Shown here: one piece after another, positions 1-11,010 of the stretch
Position numbering within the stretch: position 1 is the first letter of the stretch
Layout: every line of letters starts with the position of its first letter
Assembly (NCBI GenBank): GCA_947561585.1
Contig: CANNZV010001436.1
Location: 90,609-154,608 of the forward strand
Direction: 5' to 3'
DNA from: Caprella mutica
Taxonomy: Eukaryota > Arthropoda > Malacostraca > Amphipoda > Caprellidae
Length of the DNA stretch: 64,000 bases
Position numbers and translations under genes: made by a program
Notes under the pieces: model-generated
What the model saw: only the letters and a program-made list of their open reading frames with translations
Databases searched by the model: none
What the model was told of the DNA's origin: nothing

Positions 1-1
1 G

Positions 2-598
<597 letters not shown>

Positions 599-757
599 TC
601 AATATATTAATAGTTAAATAGTCAATTTCTCTAACTATTGTTTTTACATAGTGTAGTATATGTACATTCTTATGAACTAATGTTGTGATTTTAATTTCTC
701 TAAATAGTTGATGTGTTATATTTTAAATCATTGTATATTATGTAAAGAGAATATTGT

Positions 758-763
758 AATAAA
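758..763 (+). promoter_or_regulatory. polyadenylation signal AATAAA of the first odd-family gene
   Basis: A canonical AATAAA lies 160 bases after the stop codon at 598, in an AT-rich 3' UTR with a T-rich stretch just downstream. No other gene is near enough to use it. Confidence 0.6.
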
Positions 764-2056
764 TTTTATTAATTTTTTTAAATATTTTTTGTCAACCCTG
801 TATCCAATATTGAATTTGAACTGAAGAATGATCAATTTATATATAAATTCTAGTTAAATTTAATAGAAATTAATTCATCTCTAAAATATTCAATGAAAAA
901 ATAAAGGATATTTGATTATAAAATAGGTATTGAAGGAAAAAAATTATTCAAGAAAAATATTAGTAAATTTTAATAATTGCAAAATATGACCAAAATATAT
1001 TGAATAAAAACATTAATTTCATTAAAATTCAAAATATTAGAAAGTTATTCGACATCAAGTAAAAAAAGTAAATAAAAGTTCAAATCATATCATCGAAATC
1101 ATTCAAGAGTCAAAATCATTTAAACAACGAAATGTCAATCCATTAAAGCCATAAAAAAGGTATAGCTTTTAACTTCAAAGATAAAGGAAAAGACATCACA
1201 ATTCTGTTACATCCTTGTTTTTGTTGCAAAGAACTACAGGTGAGATAAGCTCTGACTTGCAAACAATAATATACAGAAGATGTAGTTAGCAATATCCCTA
1301 ATAGGAAAACTATAAAAACAGATCAGACAGATCCAATGTGTGGCTAGACTCGCTTAAAGTTCGATAATTTATGCAGTGTTCAACTAGGTAAAATGTAGCA
1401 CACAGAAAATGGATTTATCCGTTTTAGGAAAAATATAAATACAGTGAATTGGAATGAATATTGAAGTACATCAAATACTAACTCAAAATTAAATTAAACC
1501 AAATTAAATTCATTATATACATAGAAATATCTTCTTAATTAAAGATTCAGGTCAGTATTTCAAAATAAAATTTTCGAGCACTATGACCGATTTGAATTAT
1601 AGAACTTGAAGATGATCCACAGATCGATTCTACAGACTGATAAATCAGAATAATCAAATTATATCAAGGACATACTAAATACTTTATAAATCGACCATTT
1701 TTTGATACTACCTATTCACCATGTCCCGAATACTGTGGGTGACTATAGCAATAAAGTTGCTGGTGACCACATCTAGCTAGTTAGGTTTGTTGTGATAGGT
1801 AATGTGTTGCCAGTTGATCAGCTCTACAACAACAATATACTGGGTAATTGAAAACAACACATAGCTTATTCAACTGAAACTTGTGTACATAGTTTGTGGA
1901 AGAAAGTCACGTGAACTGAGCTATGTATATTATTCTTATTAGATAATTACGTAAATGTTGACTTGAATGGGAATTAGACATCAACCAATTTTGAATGATA
2001 TATTGAGAATAAATTTCTAGGGTTTTTAGAAGTATTATTATTACTAATTTTTATTA
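764..2056. other. AT-rich intergenic DNA, no gene seen
   Basis: No convincing open frame, RNA gene or tandem array was seen. The DNA is AT-rich single-copy-looking sequence downstream of the first gene and may hold cis-regulatory DNA for the odd-family pair, but nothing in it shows this directly. Confidence 0.5.
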
Positions 2057-2058
2057 TA

Positions 2059-2267
2059 GGGAAAGTTTCGAGTTGTCGAACCGTTCCTCATTTGCGGTCA
2101 AGAGAAAAATATATTCATTTTTTATTCAACTCGTTTTTTTAATTGGTATCCATGATACCTGCAGGTATCATGGATACCAATTAAAATACGAAGTTAATTA
2201 ATAAATTAAAAAAAAATCTCTAACATGATCGAAAATATGGAACTGTCCGATAACTGTAAACTTACCC
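2059..2267. mobile_element. palindromic MITE, GGGTAAGTT family, copy 1
   Basis: About 209 bp flanked by TA on both sides. Left end GGGAAAGTTTCGAGTTGTCG is the inverse of right end ATAACTGTAAACTTACCC, and the inverted arms continue through CATTTGCGGTC/GATCGAAAATATGG. The centre (2137-2186) is a perfect loopless 50-bp palindrome built on GGTATCCATGATACC. No coding capacity. The TA flanks suggest mobilisation by a Tc1/mariner-type transposase (inference). Confidence 0.85.
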
Positions 2268-2269
2268 TA

Positions 2270-3170
2270 CTTTACTTATTAAAACATGATTTCTATATTT
2301 TTTGTTTACTATTCAAATTAACTTGCCAGTACTTCTTTTTCAGACCAATATAGCTAGTTAGTGTTCACCTGTCAGTTATTCACTAGGTATTACCTCCCTT
2401 ATCCATCTAAGATAAAGAATGCCTTTAAGTTGGTGTTTGTGGTCCTGTGTCACTAATTTCTTTAATTAGGAACATTGTCTTACACCTATATTGATATGAT
2501 CTGTATTTTATTAACATATATTTGTGGGCCCTTGGAAATTTTCTTTTAAAATGTAGGTAGGTACCGTACGAGAAATTATACTCTGACTAATAAATTTTAT
2601 CATAATTTTTTTTTTCTAACGTTTCGATTAAGTTTTTAGACTTTAAATAGTAAATAACGAAATTAAAGTTTTATGAACACTTTATTTATTGTTGGATAGT
2701 ACACATTTTTCAAGAAAATACCTAATATGAATATTCTAATATATACGTGGTTGTATATATACGGATTGCATCATTTATTTTAATAGTCTTATATATTTGT
2801 GATATAGTTATTTAGGTTACTCATATCCTTAATATTTACCAATAAAATGTTACATAATTATATATACAAATTAGAAAAAAATAATTTATATTGTCGAAAA
2901 AAAATAAGATTTTGTTGAATTAAAAAAAAAAAATTATTACGAATTTTTTTTCGATTGAATTTTTTTGATGATTCATGTTACCGTTTATTTTTTTTTTTCG
3001 ATAATAGCAAGTCTCATTACCCCGATCGTCTTTTGTTTAGTGCTGAGGTTTACTTCACTGTTTACAAGCCATAAAATGCGGATCCTTATAAGAGGCGATA
3101 TAGACTCATTTATGGCCCTTATACGGCTCACCAATATAGATTTTATGGCTATGGAGACACAGATGAATCA
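2270..3170. other. AT-rich spacer, no gene seen
   Basis: Runs of A and T (poly-T near 2605, poly-A near 2880-2930) with no convincing coding frame and no array. Confidence 0.5.
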
Positions 3171-3174
3171 TTAC

Positions 3175-3310
3175 ACTTGTTACATTTTGGTCCCTTTAGG
3201 AGACACTTTTAATCATGAAGCCACTTTCCTGTCTGTCTGCTTCTTGGAATCCCTTGTATTTAATTTTGGCTTTGGTTCCAAAGCAGACGTTAAACCCCTA
3301 CTAAATTAAT
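3175..3310 (+). repeat. dispersed repeat, CCAAAGCAGACGTTAAA family, copy 1
   Basis: Shares an ordered set of motifs with 35550-35680 and 60110-60225: CCACTTTCCT, TCTGNCTGCTTCTT, CTTGTATT and CCAAAGCAGACGTTAAA, followed by CCCTACTAAATTAAT. All three copies are on the + strand. A SINE or the 3' tail of a non-LTR element is possible but not shown. The open frame across it at 2965-3309 is not considered a gene. Confidence 0.6.
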
Positions 3311-3854
3311 TAATTAGACATTTTGCTTCATGTTGTGTCTTCATTATTGAAACTAGTGTACGCGTGCCATAAAAATGACGGCATTTTAACTACATCAGTT
3401 TTATGTTCACTGATGGTAGTTCAATTTATCTAATAATTATTATCCCTGACTCCACTTTTACTCCAATATTTTTAAGTATAGGGAAAATATTTAATTATTT
3501 TAATTATTAATATTTTAATTATTAATATTAATTATTAATATTGTGGAAATATTAGTAAACTGTAAAATAATCATCAAAAATGCACTTTTCCATACGTATA
3601 CGTATGTATAGGTGTTTGTAGCTGTGTATACCCAGTGTGTATGATTTTCCAGTCTGTAGTTGAGTTGTGTGTATTTCGAGTGTGTAGTTAGATTATGTGT
3701 AATTGAATTGTGTGTGTACCCAGTGTGTAGTTATGTGTTCAGTGTCGTGTGTGTGGTAAGCCGAGTGGTTTGTCTCATGTGCAACTTACTCTGTTTTGCA
3801 TCAGTCTCATATGACTGCCATGGTAGAGTGTACCTGTACAATACCCAGACTGAA

Positions 3855-4190
3855 AACTAGGGTGGGGGCATAGGAGATTGAACTATGGTGGGGCCATAGG
3901 AGATTGAACTATGGTGGGGCCATAGGAGATTGAACTATGGTGGGGCCATAGGAGATTGTACTAGGGTGGGGCATAGGAGATTGAACTATGGTGGGGCCAT
4001 AGGAGATTGAACTATGGTGGGGCCATAGGAGATCGAACTATGGTGGGGCCATAGGAGATTGTACTATGGTGGGGCCATAGGAGATTGTACTATGGTGGGG
4101 CCATAGGAGATTGAACTATGGTGGGGCCATAGGAGATTGTACTATGGTGGGGCCATAGGAGATTGTACTATGGTGGGGCCATAGGAGATT
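3855..4190. repeat. 26-bp minisatellite, about 13 copies
   Basis: Unit approximately GATTGAACTATGGTGGGGCC + ATAGGA, tandem and nearly identical. Short AGACTGAAA(A)CTAG direct repeats sit at both edges (3847 and 4204). The unit is the reverse complement of the unit at 6233-6701 apart from about three positions. Confidence 0.95.
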
Positions 4191-4434
4191 ATCATGACCC
4201 TGAAGACTGAAACTAGTCTCCCAATGCCCCACTATAACTTTATCAAAAATCTCTTCATTTAACTTTTTTCAGAGAAATCCTACAATAATTTGAAAGTATT
4301 TTGAACAAATTATTTATAATGATTAAATACTTGTGAATATTCAGATGTTATTCTTTAATATTAGTAACGGCATTAAATATTAGTAATATTGAAAGAATAT
4401 AATAAAACGGTTTAGTTGAAATAAAGATTTCTCA

Positions 4435-4571
4435 TTGTAAGTTCCGAGTTATCGCACAGTTCCACATTTTCGAACATATAAGATTTTTTTTTATAAAATT
4501 AACGAGTTAAAATGTAGAATTGTATACTTTTTATCTATAATTTGGAACCTGACGATAACTCTGGCTACCCC
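4435..4571. mobile_element. degenerate palindromic MITE, GGGTAAGTT family, copy 2
   Basis: Left arm TAAGTTCCGAGTTATCGCAC and CAGTTCCACATTTTCGAAC; right arm TTTGGAACCTGACGATAACT ending in a decayed TACCC. The central GGTATCCATGATACC palindrome is absent. Confidence 0.65.
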
Positions 4572-4876
4572 AAACACGATTGTACAACGTACATAGCATC
4601 TTGTATAACAACCTGGTGGACCCTACAAAAAAGCAACCGTTTTAAGTGTTAATTTTCCGGAAGGATATGCCTATTAGTTCCCATTCTCTCTACCAGTGCT
4701 TTATTCTTTCTTACAGGTATAGTTTATTATATTTTAATTAGATGAAAGAGCGTGAAGAGTTTCTTGCGTTCCTAAGATTCCTAAGCAGTATTCCTATTTC
4801 ACGGAGAGACAATAGGGTGACCATAACACACCTGTCTGACGCTGTGGAACACCCACACCTGTAGTCATGTTATGGT

Positions 4877-5035
4877 GGAGTTATCGGGGGCACTCTTTAC
4901 TTTATCGGGGGCACTCTTTACTTTATCGGGGGCACTCTTCACTTTATCGGGGGCACTCTTCACTTTATCGGGGGCACTCTTCACTTTATCGGGGGCACTC
5001 TTCACTTTATCGGGGGTAATCTTTACTTTATCGTA
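4877..5035. repeat. 21-bp minisatellite, about 7 copies
   Basis: Unit ACTTTATCGGGGGCACTCTTC in perfect tandem. Because 21 is a multiple of 3 it reads as (KVKSAPD)n on the minus strand, but no gene context supports coding. It grades directly into the next array, with which it shares TTTATCRNGGGCA. Confidence 0.95.
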
Positions 5036-5735
5036 GGCAACTTCCATTTATCATGGGCAATCTTCAGTTTATCATGGGCAACTTCCATTTATCATGGGCA
5101 ATCTTCAGTTTATCATGGGCAACTTCCATTTATCATGGGCAATCGTTAGTTTATCGTGGGCAACGTCCATTTATCATGGGCAATCTTCAGTTTATCATGG
5201 GCAACTTCCATTTATCATGGGCAATCGTTAGTTTATCGTGGGCAATCGTTAGTTTATCGTGGGCATCGTTGATGTTATCATGGGTAATCTTCAGTTTATC
5301 ATGGGCAACTTCCATTTATCATGGGCAATCTTCAGTTTATCATGGGCAACTTCCATTTATCATGGGCAATCGTGAGTTTATCGTGGGCAACGTCCATTTA
5401 TCATGGGCAATCTTCAGTTTATCATGGGCAACTTCCATTTATCATGGGCAATCGTTAGTTTATCGTGGGCAATCGTTAGTTTATCGTGGGTATCGTTGAT
5501 GTTATCATGGGTAATCTTCAGTTTATCATGGGCAACTTCCATTTATCATGGGCAATCTTCAGTTTATCATGGGCAACTTCCATTTATCATGGGCATTCGT
5601 TAGTTTATCGTGGGCAATCGTTAGTTTATCGTGGACTGTGGGCATCGTTGATGGTATCATGGGTAATCGTCAGTTTATCGTGGGCATTGATGATGTTATC
5701 ATGGGCACACTCCGTTTCATGGGCACGCTTCATTT
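5036..5735. repeat. 20/21-bp minisatellite organised as a 227-bp higher-order repeat
   Basis: Alternating 20- and 21-bp units such as CAACTTCCATTTATCATGGG and CAATCGTTAGTTTATCGTGG. Five unit types repeat in the same order of eleven: 5058-5284 and 5285-5511 are two near-identical 227-bp blocks, and a third truncated block starts at 5512. Open frames on the + strand follow the repeat and are not considered genes. Confidence 0.93.
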
Positions 5736-6232
5736 TATTGTTGGCTTGCTATATATTATAAATTTTATTCTATTTATTCCATTTTCTGTGGTATTTTTTT
5801 ACAACAGGAAGGCCGTAAAAGCTTCCCATTCTTACATTCATTCCTATATTCCTTAATAGTAAATTCCTGTATTATATCTGCTATAAAAAGCTACTTTCAT
5901 TATATTTATCTCATGTAATTTATATATTAGTATACATATCTTTAGTAATATTTTATTATTACATTAAAATAAAATAATCAACGATAAAACACGTATTTTT
6001 TCTAACTTTTTATTCTATATAATGTAATTACGAATAAAATCTAATTAAACTATACAACTTGATTTCTATAATTTCTTATAATTTTATATCTCTTGCATTT
6101 AAGTTTTTTTTTCTCTCTCTCTCTACAATGAATTCATTTTAATATATATTTTTTTACTAATAACCTATTGTAATTATCATCAGGTATTTAATTAACACCT
6201 GGTAATTGAAATTAGATTCTGAAGAGGACCAC
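5736..6232. other. AT-rich spacer between arrays
   Basis: T-rich low-complexity DNA, including a short (TC)n run near 6110-6123. No gene seen. Confidence 0.5.
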
Positions 6233-6701
6233 TCTTAATCTTCTATGGTCCCACCATAACTCAATCTTCTATGGTCCCACCATTACTCAATCTTCTATGG
6301 CCCCACCATAACTCTATCTTCAATGGTCCCACCATTACTCAATCTTCTATGGCTCCACCATAACTCAATCTTCTATGGCCCCACCATAACTCAATCTTCT
6401 ATGGCCCCACCATAACTCAATCTTCTATGGCTCCACCATAACTCAATCTTCTATGGCTCCACCATAACTCAATCTTCTATGGCTCCACCATAACTCAATC
6501 TTCTATGGCTCCACCATAACTCAATCTTCTATGGCTCCACCATAACTCAATCTTCTATGGCTCCACCATAACTCAATCTTCTATGGCTCCACCATAACTC
6601 AATCTTCTATGGCTCCACCATAACTCAATCTTCTATGGCCCCACCATAACTCAATCTTCTATGGCCCCACCATAACTCAATCTTCTATGGCCCCACCATA
6701 A
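6233..6701. repeat. 26-bp minisatellite, about 18 copies, inverted relative to 3855-4190
   Basis: Unit TTCTATGGCTCCACCATAAC + TCAATC. Its reverse complement reads GATTGAGTTATGGTGGNGCC + ATAGAA, the same unit as the array at 3855-4190. Two sub-variants (CCCCACC and CTCCACC) occur in contiguous blocks. Confidence 0.95.
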
Positions 6702-6847
6702 GTTTCCCTATGTAGTTCTATGTGGGTGTTTCAAACCTAGTCCCTATGTCTCTTTTTCTACATGTACCATTTGTTTCTGACTGAAAATGCATATTTTTTC
6801 CTTTAAATGGGAAATGCGATTTCAACTACATTTAAATAACAGCTTCC

Positions 6848-7101
6848 CAGTTACAAAATTATAATCGCCTATCGTGATTATTATCGATGATAAGAAGATC
6901 ATCTATCTACGACAATAAATTATTAGACGAAAATACAATAGTAATTTATCATGCATTCAAAACAATCCATCGTCTTTCGTCGGACATTCCCGATGAAAAA
7001 TCTTCAATGTTTTAAATTATGATATTTTACGATAAAATACCATCAATATTTACCGTAATGGACAATAACAGACGATCTGCCGATTGTAAATTCACCGACT
7101 G
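6848..7101 (-). mobile_element. MITE with CAGTCGG end, copy 1
   Basis: About 254 bp, reverse-oriented relative to 10528-10785 and alignable along its length. Shared blocks include CAGACGATCTGCCGATTG, ATTTACCGTAATGGACAATA and GATCATCTATCTACGACAA. Ends carry the inverted motif CAGTCGGT.AATTTACAAT. No clear target duplication remains, so the copy is probably old. Confidence 0.8.
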
Positions 7102-7219
7102 GTTTATTTCACTCGCTAAAATGCCTAATTAAATAGAGAGATAAATAAATTAGTAAATTAAAATGACTAGTTAAAATATGGAAAATATTGACTCTATTTA
7201 ATCATCCTTCTGTAATTTA

Positions 7220-7367
7220 GGGTAAATTCCGAGTTATTGGACAGTTCCACATTATCGATCATATTATTTATTTAACATTCATTTTAGTTGGTATCCATGA
7301 TACCTTCTGGTATCCTGGATACCAAAGTTGAATGATCGAAAATTTGGAGCCGTCCAATAACTCTTAT
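7220..7367. mobile_element. palindromic MITE, GGGTAAGTT family, copy 3
   Basis: Left end TA then GGGTAAATTCCGAGTTATTG. The right arm GATCGAAAATTTGGAGCCGT is followed by CCAATAACTC and then decays. The centre (7288-7326) holds an imperfect GGTATCCATGATACC palindrome. Confidence 0.8.
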
Positions 7368-8550
7368 ATATTTTTGACCGTTTTTCTCTTGATAGTACAG
7401 TGTACATGTATTTCTTCGCATGATGGTACACTGTACACATAGTTCATGTCGGTACTGTACTCACCGCAACATTGCCGCAATGTCTATAGCTGGTAAATAG
7501 AAATAAATACTGATGAGTCAGGGACAACTAATTAATTATTATTGCTAATATATTGGGTGTAGCTGGTAAAAAGAGGTGTACTATCAGGCACAGAAGTACA
7601 TGGCACTGTTCTACTTTATTATTTTGTACTTTATTAAGCTGTATATAACTTTTTGAAGTAACTAATATCACTGCTAAAGAAATTTATATCTATGTGTTCG
7701 TAGTATATTTGACATGCGTGTGTCATATTGACACACTTTTTAATTTCTGTAGAAAAAATGATCCATTTTGTAATAGTTTTGTGTTGACTATATTCCTTTA
7801 CTATAAAAACTATAAAAATTTGATGACTAAAGTGTATCACCGCTACACATTTAGTAATAATTTTAATATCATAAGTGTGTAGTAATTAATGTGTCTCATA
7901 CATATACACTATCTACACACTTTTAATAGTGTGTCAATCTGTCTTTTTTACATGATATGATTGATAGTTCCTATTTCTATTAATGTAGGTTCACTATTAT
8001 TAATTAACTTGATTGTAACCCGTATAGGAACATTCAATGGTCCCATTGTATGAATTTTAATAATTTTTTCCATTATATAATTAATTACAAATTTCTTTTA
8101 CCATATTTTTAGGTACATATTATTTTAATTTAAAGAAAATATTTTGAAATATTTTATGAATTTTAATATTTTTTATTCCTGTAGGTAGTTTATTTTTATA
8201 TTTTCATTTTTTTTATAAAACTGCATTTCTAATTTTGAGAACATTTTATCCCTATGGTAATATTTTACATTTCCGCCTCTTTTCATGTATTTTTTTCTCC
8301 ATTCCATAACCATGATATCTTGTTTACAAAACAATAGATGCTTTAAATAACTATCATACTTACATACTGTATATACTTATATGCTGTATATGCATAGTTA
8401 TTTGTTGTACATGAATAGTTATAGGTGCTATTTGGGTAAAACGTTTCCTGCAGTGGGTATTATTTAGTTGCTTTTCTTCGGCTAAATAAATAGCTTTTTT
8501 TGTCTTCCGGTATATAGTATTCCATAACATTAATAATAATACGCATGGGA
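7368..8550. other. AT-rich spacer, no gene seen
   Basis: AT-rich DNA with short repeated phrases such as TGCATAGTTATTTGTTGTAC near 8390-8420. Open frames here are short and unconvincing. Confidence 0.45.
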
Positions 8551-8606
8551 GTGTAGTTACTGAGTGTAGTTACTGAGTGTAGTTACTGAGTGTAGTTACT
8601 CAATGT
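8551..8606. repeat. 13-bp tandem repeat, about 4 copies
   Basis: GTGTAGTTACTGA in tandem. A degenerate unit (GTGTAGTTTCTGA) reappears at about 9079, on the other side of the MITE at 8616-9082, so the MITE may have inserted in this short array. Confidence 0.8.
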
Positions 8607-8615
8607 ACAGTTATA

Positions 8616-9082
8616 CACACAGAGAAAGGATTAGTTGAATCAAATCAAATTTGTTTTGATTCATATGAATGGGTTATTTTTGCGCCTACCTACGTGGTGA
8701 GTTGCAGGTACTACTTAAAAGTAGTTAAACTGACGTGGGTTAAAACAAAACAGTCGTTTTGACTCATTCCTAAACTTAAAAAAAGTAGCGTCAACTCTCA
8801 TAATAAGTTAATTTATACACCAGATACATTGGATTAACAGTCTTTGTGAGTTACTACAATACACTCTGTCATAGTTGTTTCAACATACGTTAAAACTCAC
8901 AAAAAATTAACTATAACTCTCATAGTAAGTTGATTCAATCTATAAAATGAATTGAATTAACTAATGTTTGATGACACACCACGTCATAGTTGTTTTAACA
9001 CACGTGAAAACATGAATAAAGTCCAACCAACTCACGTAATAAATTGATGACCTTTAGATATGGATAATCTTTTTTCTGTGTG
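8616..9082. mobile_element. MITE with CACACAG terminal inverted repeats
   Basis: About 467 bp with TA on both sides. Left end CACACAGAGAAAGGATTA and the reverse complement of the right end, CACACAGAAAAAAGATTA, differ at two positions. Inside, three related phrases (CAACTCTCATAATAAGTTAA type) occur at about 8790, 8915 and 9030. No coding capacity. Confidence 0.8.
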
Positions 9083-9598
9083 TAGTTTCTGAATGTTGTA
9101 CCAGAAGTAGGTGCAATGTTGAGAGGATGTTGTGTGTTGACGTAACATTGCTTGAACATTGCTTGAATGTCGTAGGAAAATTACCCCAAAGTTGGTTTAA
9201 ACGTTGGGTTAATATATGATACATATTGTTTCAAAGTTATATGAACATTGGTGCAAAATTGATGAAATAATATAGTACCAGAAAATGTATTGATAATATA
9301 TATATACGCATAATATATATGATATATACTCCAGTTTATTCTATACTTCACAGTCTGAACACACAAATCTACGGATAATTGCACCTCATTTCACTGTACT
9401 ATATTGTTACAGTATATGTTATTAAATTATTAAAATATTTATTATTTAACAGTATCTTTTGCTGAGAATGAATAGTTTTTGGTAATTATTATTACAATAC
9501 ATGACTAAAAATAAAATATGATTATTATAGAAATGTTTTAATCAATTTTATAAAATATAATAAAAAACAAATTGTTTTTTTCATATATATATTGCTTA
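9083..9598. other. AT-rich spacer, no gene seen
   Basis: Nothing recognised. A short dispersed GAACATTG-type phrase near 9150-9260 is too weak to call a repeat. Confidence 0.45.
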
Positions 9599-9791
9599 GT
9601 GTAAATTATCGAACGGTTCCTCATTTGATAAAAGAAATATTTATATTAAGCATTTTAACTTATTATTTTAACTGGTATCTATGATACCTTATATATAATG
9701 TATTTATCATGGATACCAATTAAAACAACTGCTTATATTATTTTTTTACCGATCGGAAATATGAAACTGTTCGATAACTTGTATTTTACCC
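9599..9791. mobile_element. palindromic MITE, GGGTAAGTT family, copy 4
   Basis: Flanked by TA on both sides. Left arm GTGTAAATTATCGAACGGTT; right arm GAAACTGTTCGATAACTTGT ending TTTTACCC. The centre 9671-9722 keeps GGTATCTATGATACC and its inverse, separated by an AT-rich insertion. Confidence 0.8.
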
Positions 9792-9857
9792 TACTTAAAA
9801 TAATTAAGAAATTTAGAAACTCACCGTGTAGTGTTTACATGCTCTAGTTAGAACCCC

Positions 9858-9960
9858 CTCCCCTCCTTCTCTCATCCCCCCCCCCTTCTCATCCCCCCCC
9901 CTTTAATGTTGACTACAGTGTTTATTTTAGGGGGCACACTCTCTCCCCCCCCCCCCCCTG
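9858..9960. repeat. C-rich low-complexity tract
   Basis: Runs of 7 to 14 C with CTCTC and CATCC interruptions. Comparable poly-C tracts occur near 35091, 35281, 35518, 47857 and 52390. Confidence 0.85.
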
Positions 9961-10050
9961 TTTACCCTCAGTCTACCTGTTCAAACACAATAAAGACAGA
10001 CAGAGCATCTGTCTACCAATCACCCGTCTGTGGACTAATTAAATGGATGC

Positions 10051-10337
10051 GGGTAACTTCCGAGTTATTGCACTGGTACATCTTTTCGATCATATAGGAA
10101 AGTATGTAATAATTTAAATAACAAGTAAGGGTAGGTTCTTAATTATCGGTCAGTTTCACATTTTAAAACACGTAAGAAAAAACTATATAAAAATTAAATA
10201 ATTATTATTATATCGTTTTTTCTTACGTGTCTGAAAATGGGGAACTGACCGATAATTAAGATATCTATAACCCTATAGATTATAATTTTCTTGTATGATA
10301 GTAAATGTGGAACCGTCCGATAACTTGGAACTTACCC
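10051..10337. mobile_element. palindromic MITE copy 5 (outer), interrupted by copy 6
   Basis: Left arm GGGTAACTTCCGAGTTATTG at 10051 and right arm CCGATAACTTGGAACTTACC ending 10337 pair with each other. Between them sits a complete second member of the family (10129-10273). Confidence 0.75.
10129..10273. mobile_element. palindromic MITE copy 6, nested inside copy 5
   Basis: Ends GGGTAGGTTCTTAATTATCG and CGATAATTAAGATATCTATA + ACCC are inverted. Inner arms CGTAAGAAAAAA/TTTTTTCTTACG also pair. It lacks the GGTATCCATGATACC core. Confidence 0.75.
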
Positions 10338-10527
10338 TCGATATTTAAGATAACGATACCAGCTCTCAGTTTCAGCTAATAATTATTTATATTCTACCAT
10401 TTCGTCATATAAAGATATAGGATTTAGAGTAACGAAACAATTGATAATCTGTATCGGATTTTTTTTAAATAGTCAAATAATTGCTAATCATTTGATAATT
10501 AAATGAAGATGATTATCTCTTGTGTCT

Positions 10528-10785
10528 CAGTCGGTAAATTTACAATCGGCAGATCGTCTGTTATTGTCCATTACGGTAAATATTGATGGTATTTTATTGT
10601 AAAATATCATAATTTAAAACATTATCGTCAGGATTAATTGTTCAAATGTCCGACGATAAACTGAAGTGATTTAAATGTAAGCTAAATTACTAATGTATTT
10701 TCGTCTAATTTTTTTTTGTCGTAGATAGATGATCTTTTTACCATCGATAATAATCACCGATCGTACGTATTATAATTTCCGACTG
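10528..10785 (+). mobile_element. MITE with CAGTCGG ends, copy 2
   Basis: 258 bp. It starts CAGTCGGTAAATTTACAATC and ends ATTATAATTTCCGACTG. It is the best-preserved copy, inverted relative to 6848-7101. A third partial copy lies at 58629-58805. Confidence 0.85.
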
Positions 10786-10865
10786 GGCATCGTAACTTTT
10801 TTTTAGTTGCATCGAGAATGTTTGTATACATCTTATTTTAATTGAAATTAATATCAACTCATATA

Positions 10866-11008
10866 GGATAATTTCGAGTTATCGGACGGTTTCACGTTTT
10901 CGACCATGGGAAGAAAAAATTATATGATACTATCTATTTAAATTTTATAATATATTATTTTATTTCATGGTCGGAAACGTGAAACTGTCCGATAACTCGG
11001 ATCTATTC
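10866..11008. mobile_element. palindromic MITE, GGGTAAGTT family, copy 7
   Basis: 143 bp between TA dinucleotides. The arms GAGTTATCGGACGGTTTCAC and GTGAAACTGTCCGATAACTC are perfectly complementary, and CGACCATG/CATGGTCG continues inward. The core palindrome is absent. Confidence 0.85.
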
Positions 11009-11010
11009 TA

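Noticed and set aside
2965..3309. 114-codon ORF with hydrophobic N-terminus
   Set aside because: Its C-terminal part is a dispersed repeat also found at 35.6 and 60.1 kb, and the start lies in a poly-T tract.
4865..5047. KVKSAPD repeat protein resembling LEA-like or Lys-rich repeats
   Set aside because: Only 60 codons, entirely the 21-bp array, no promoter or terminator context.
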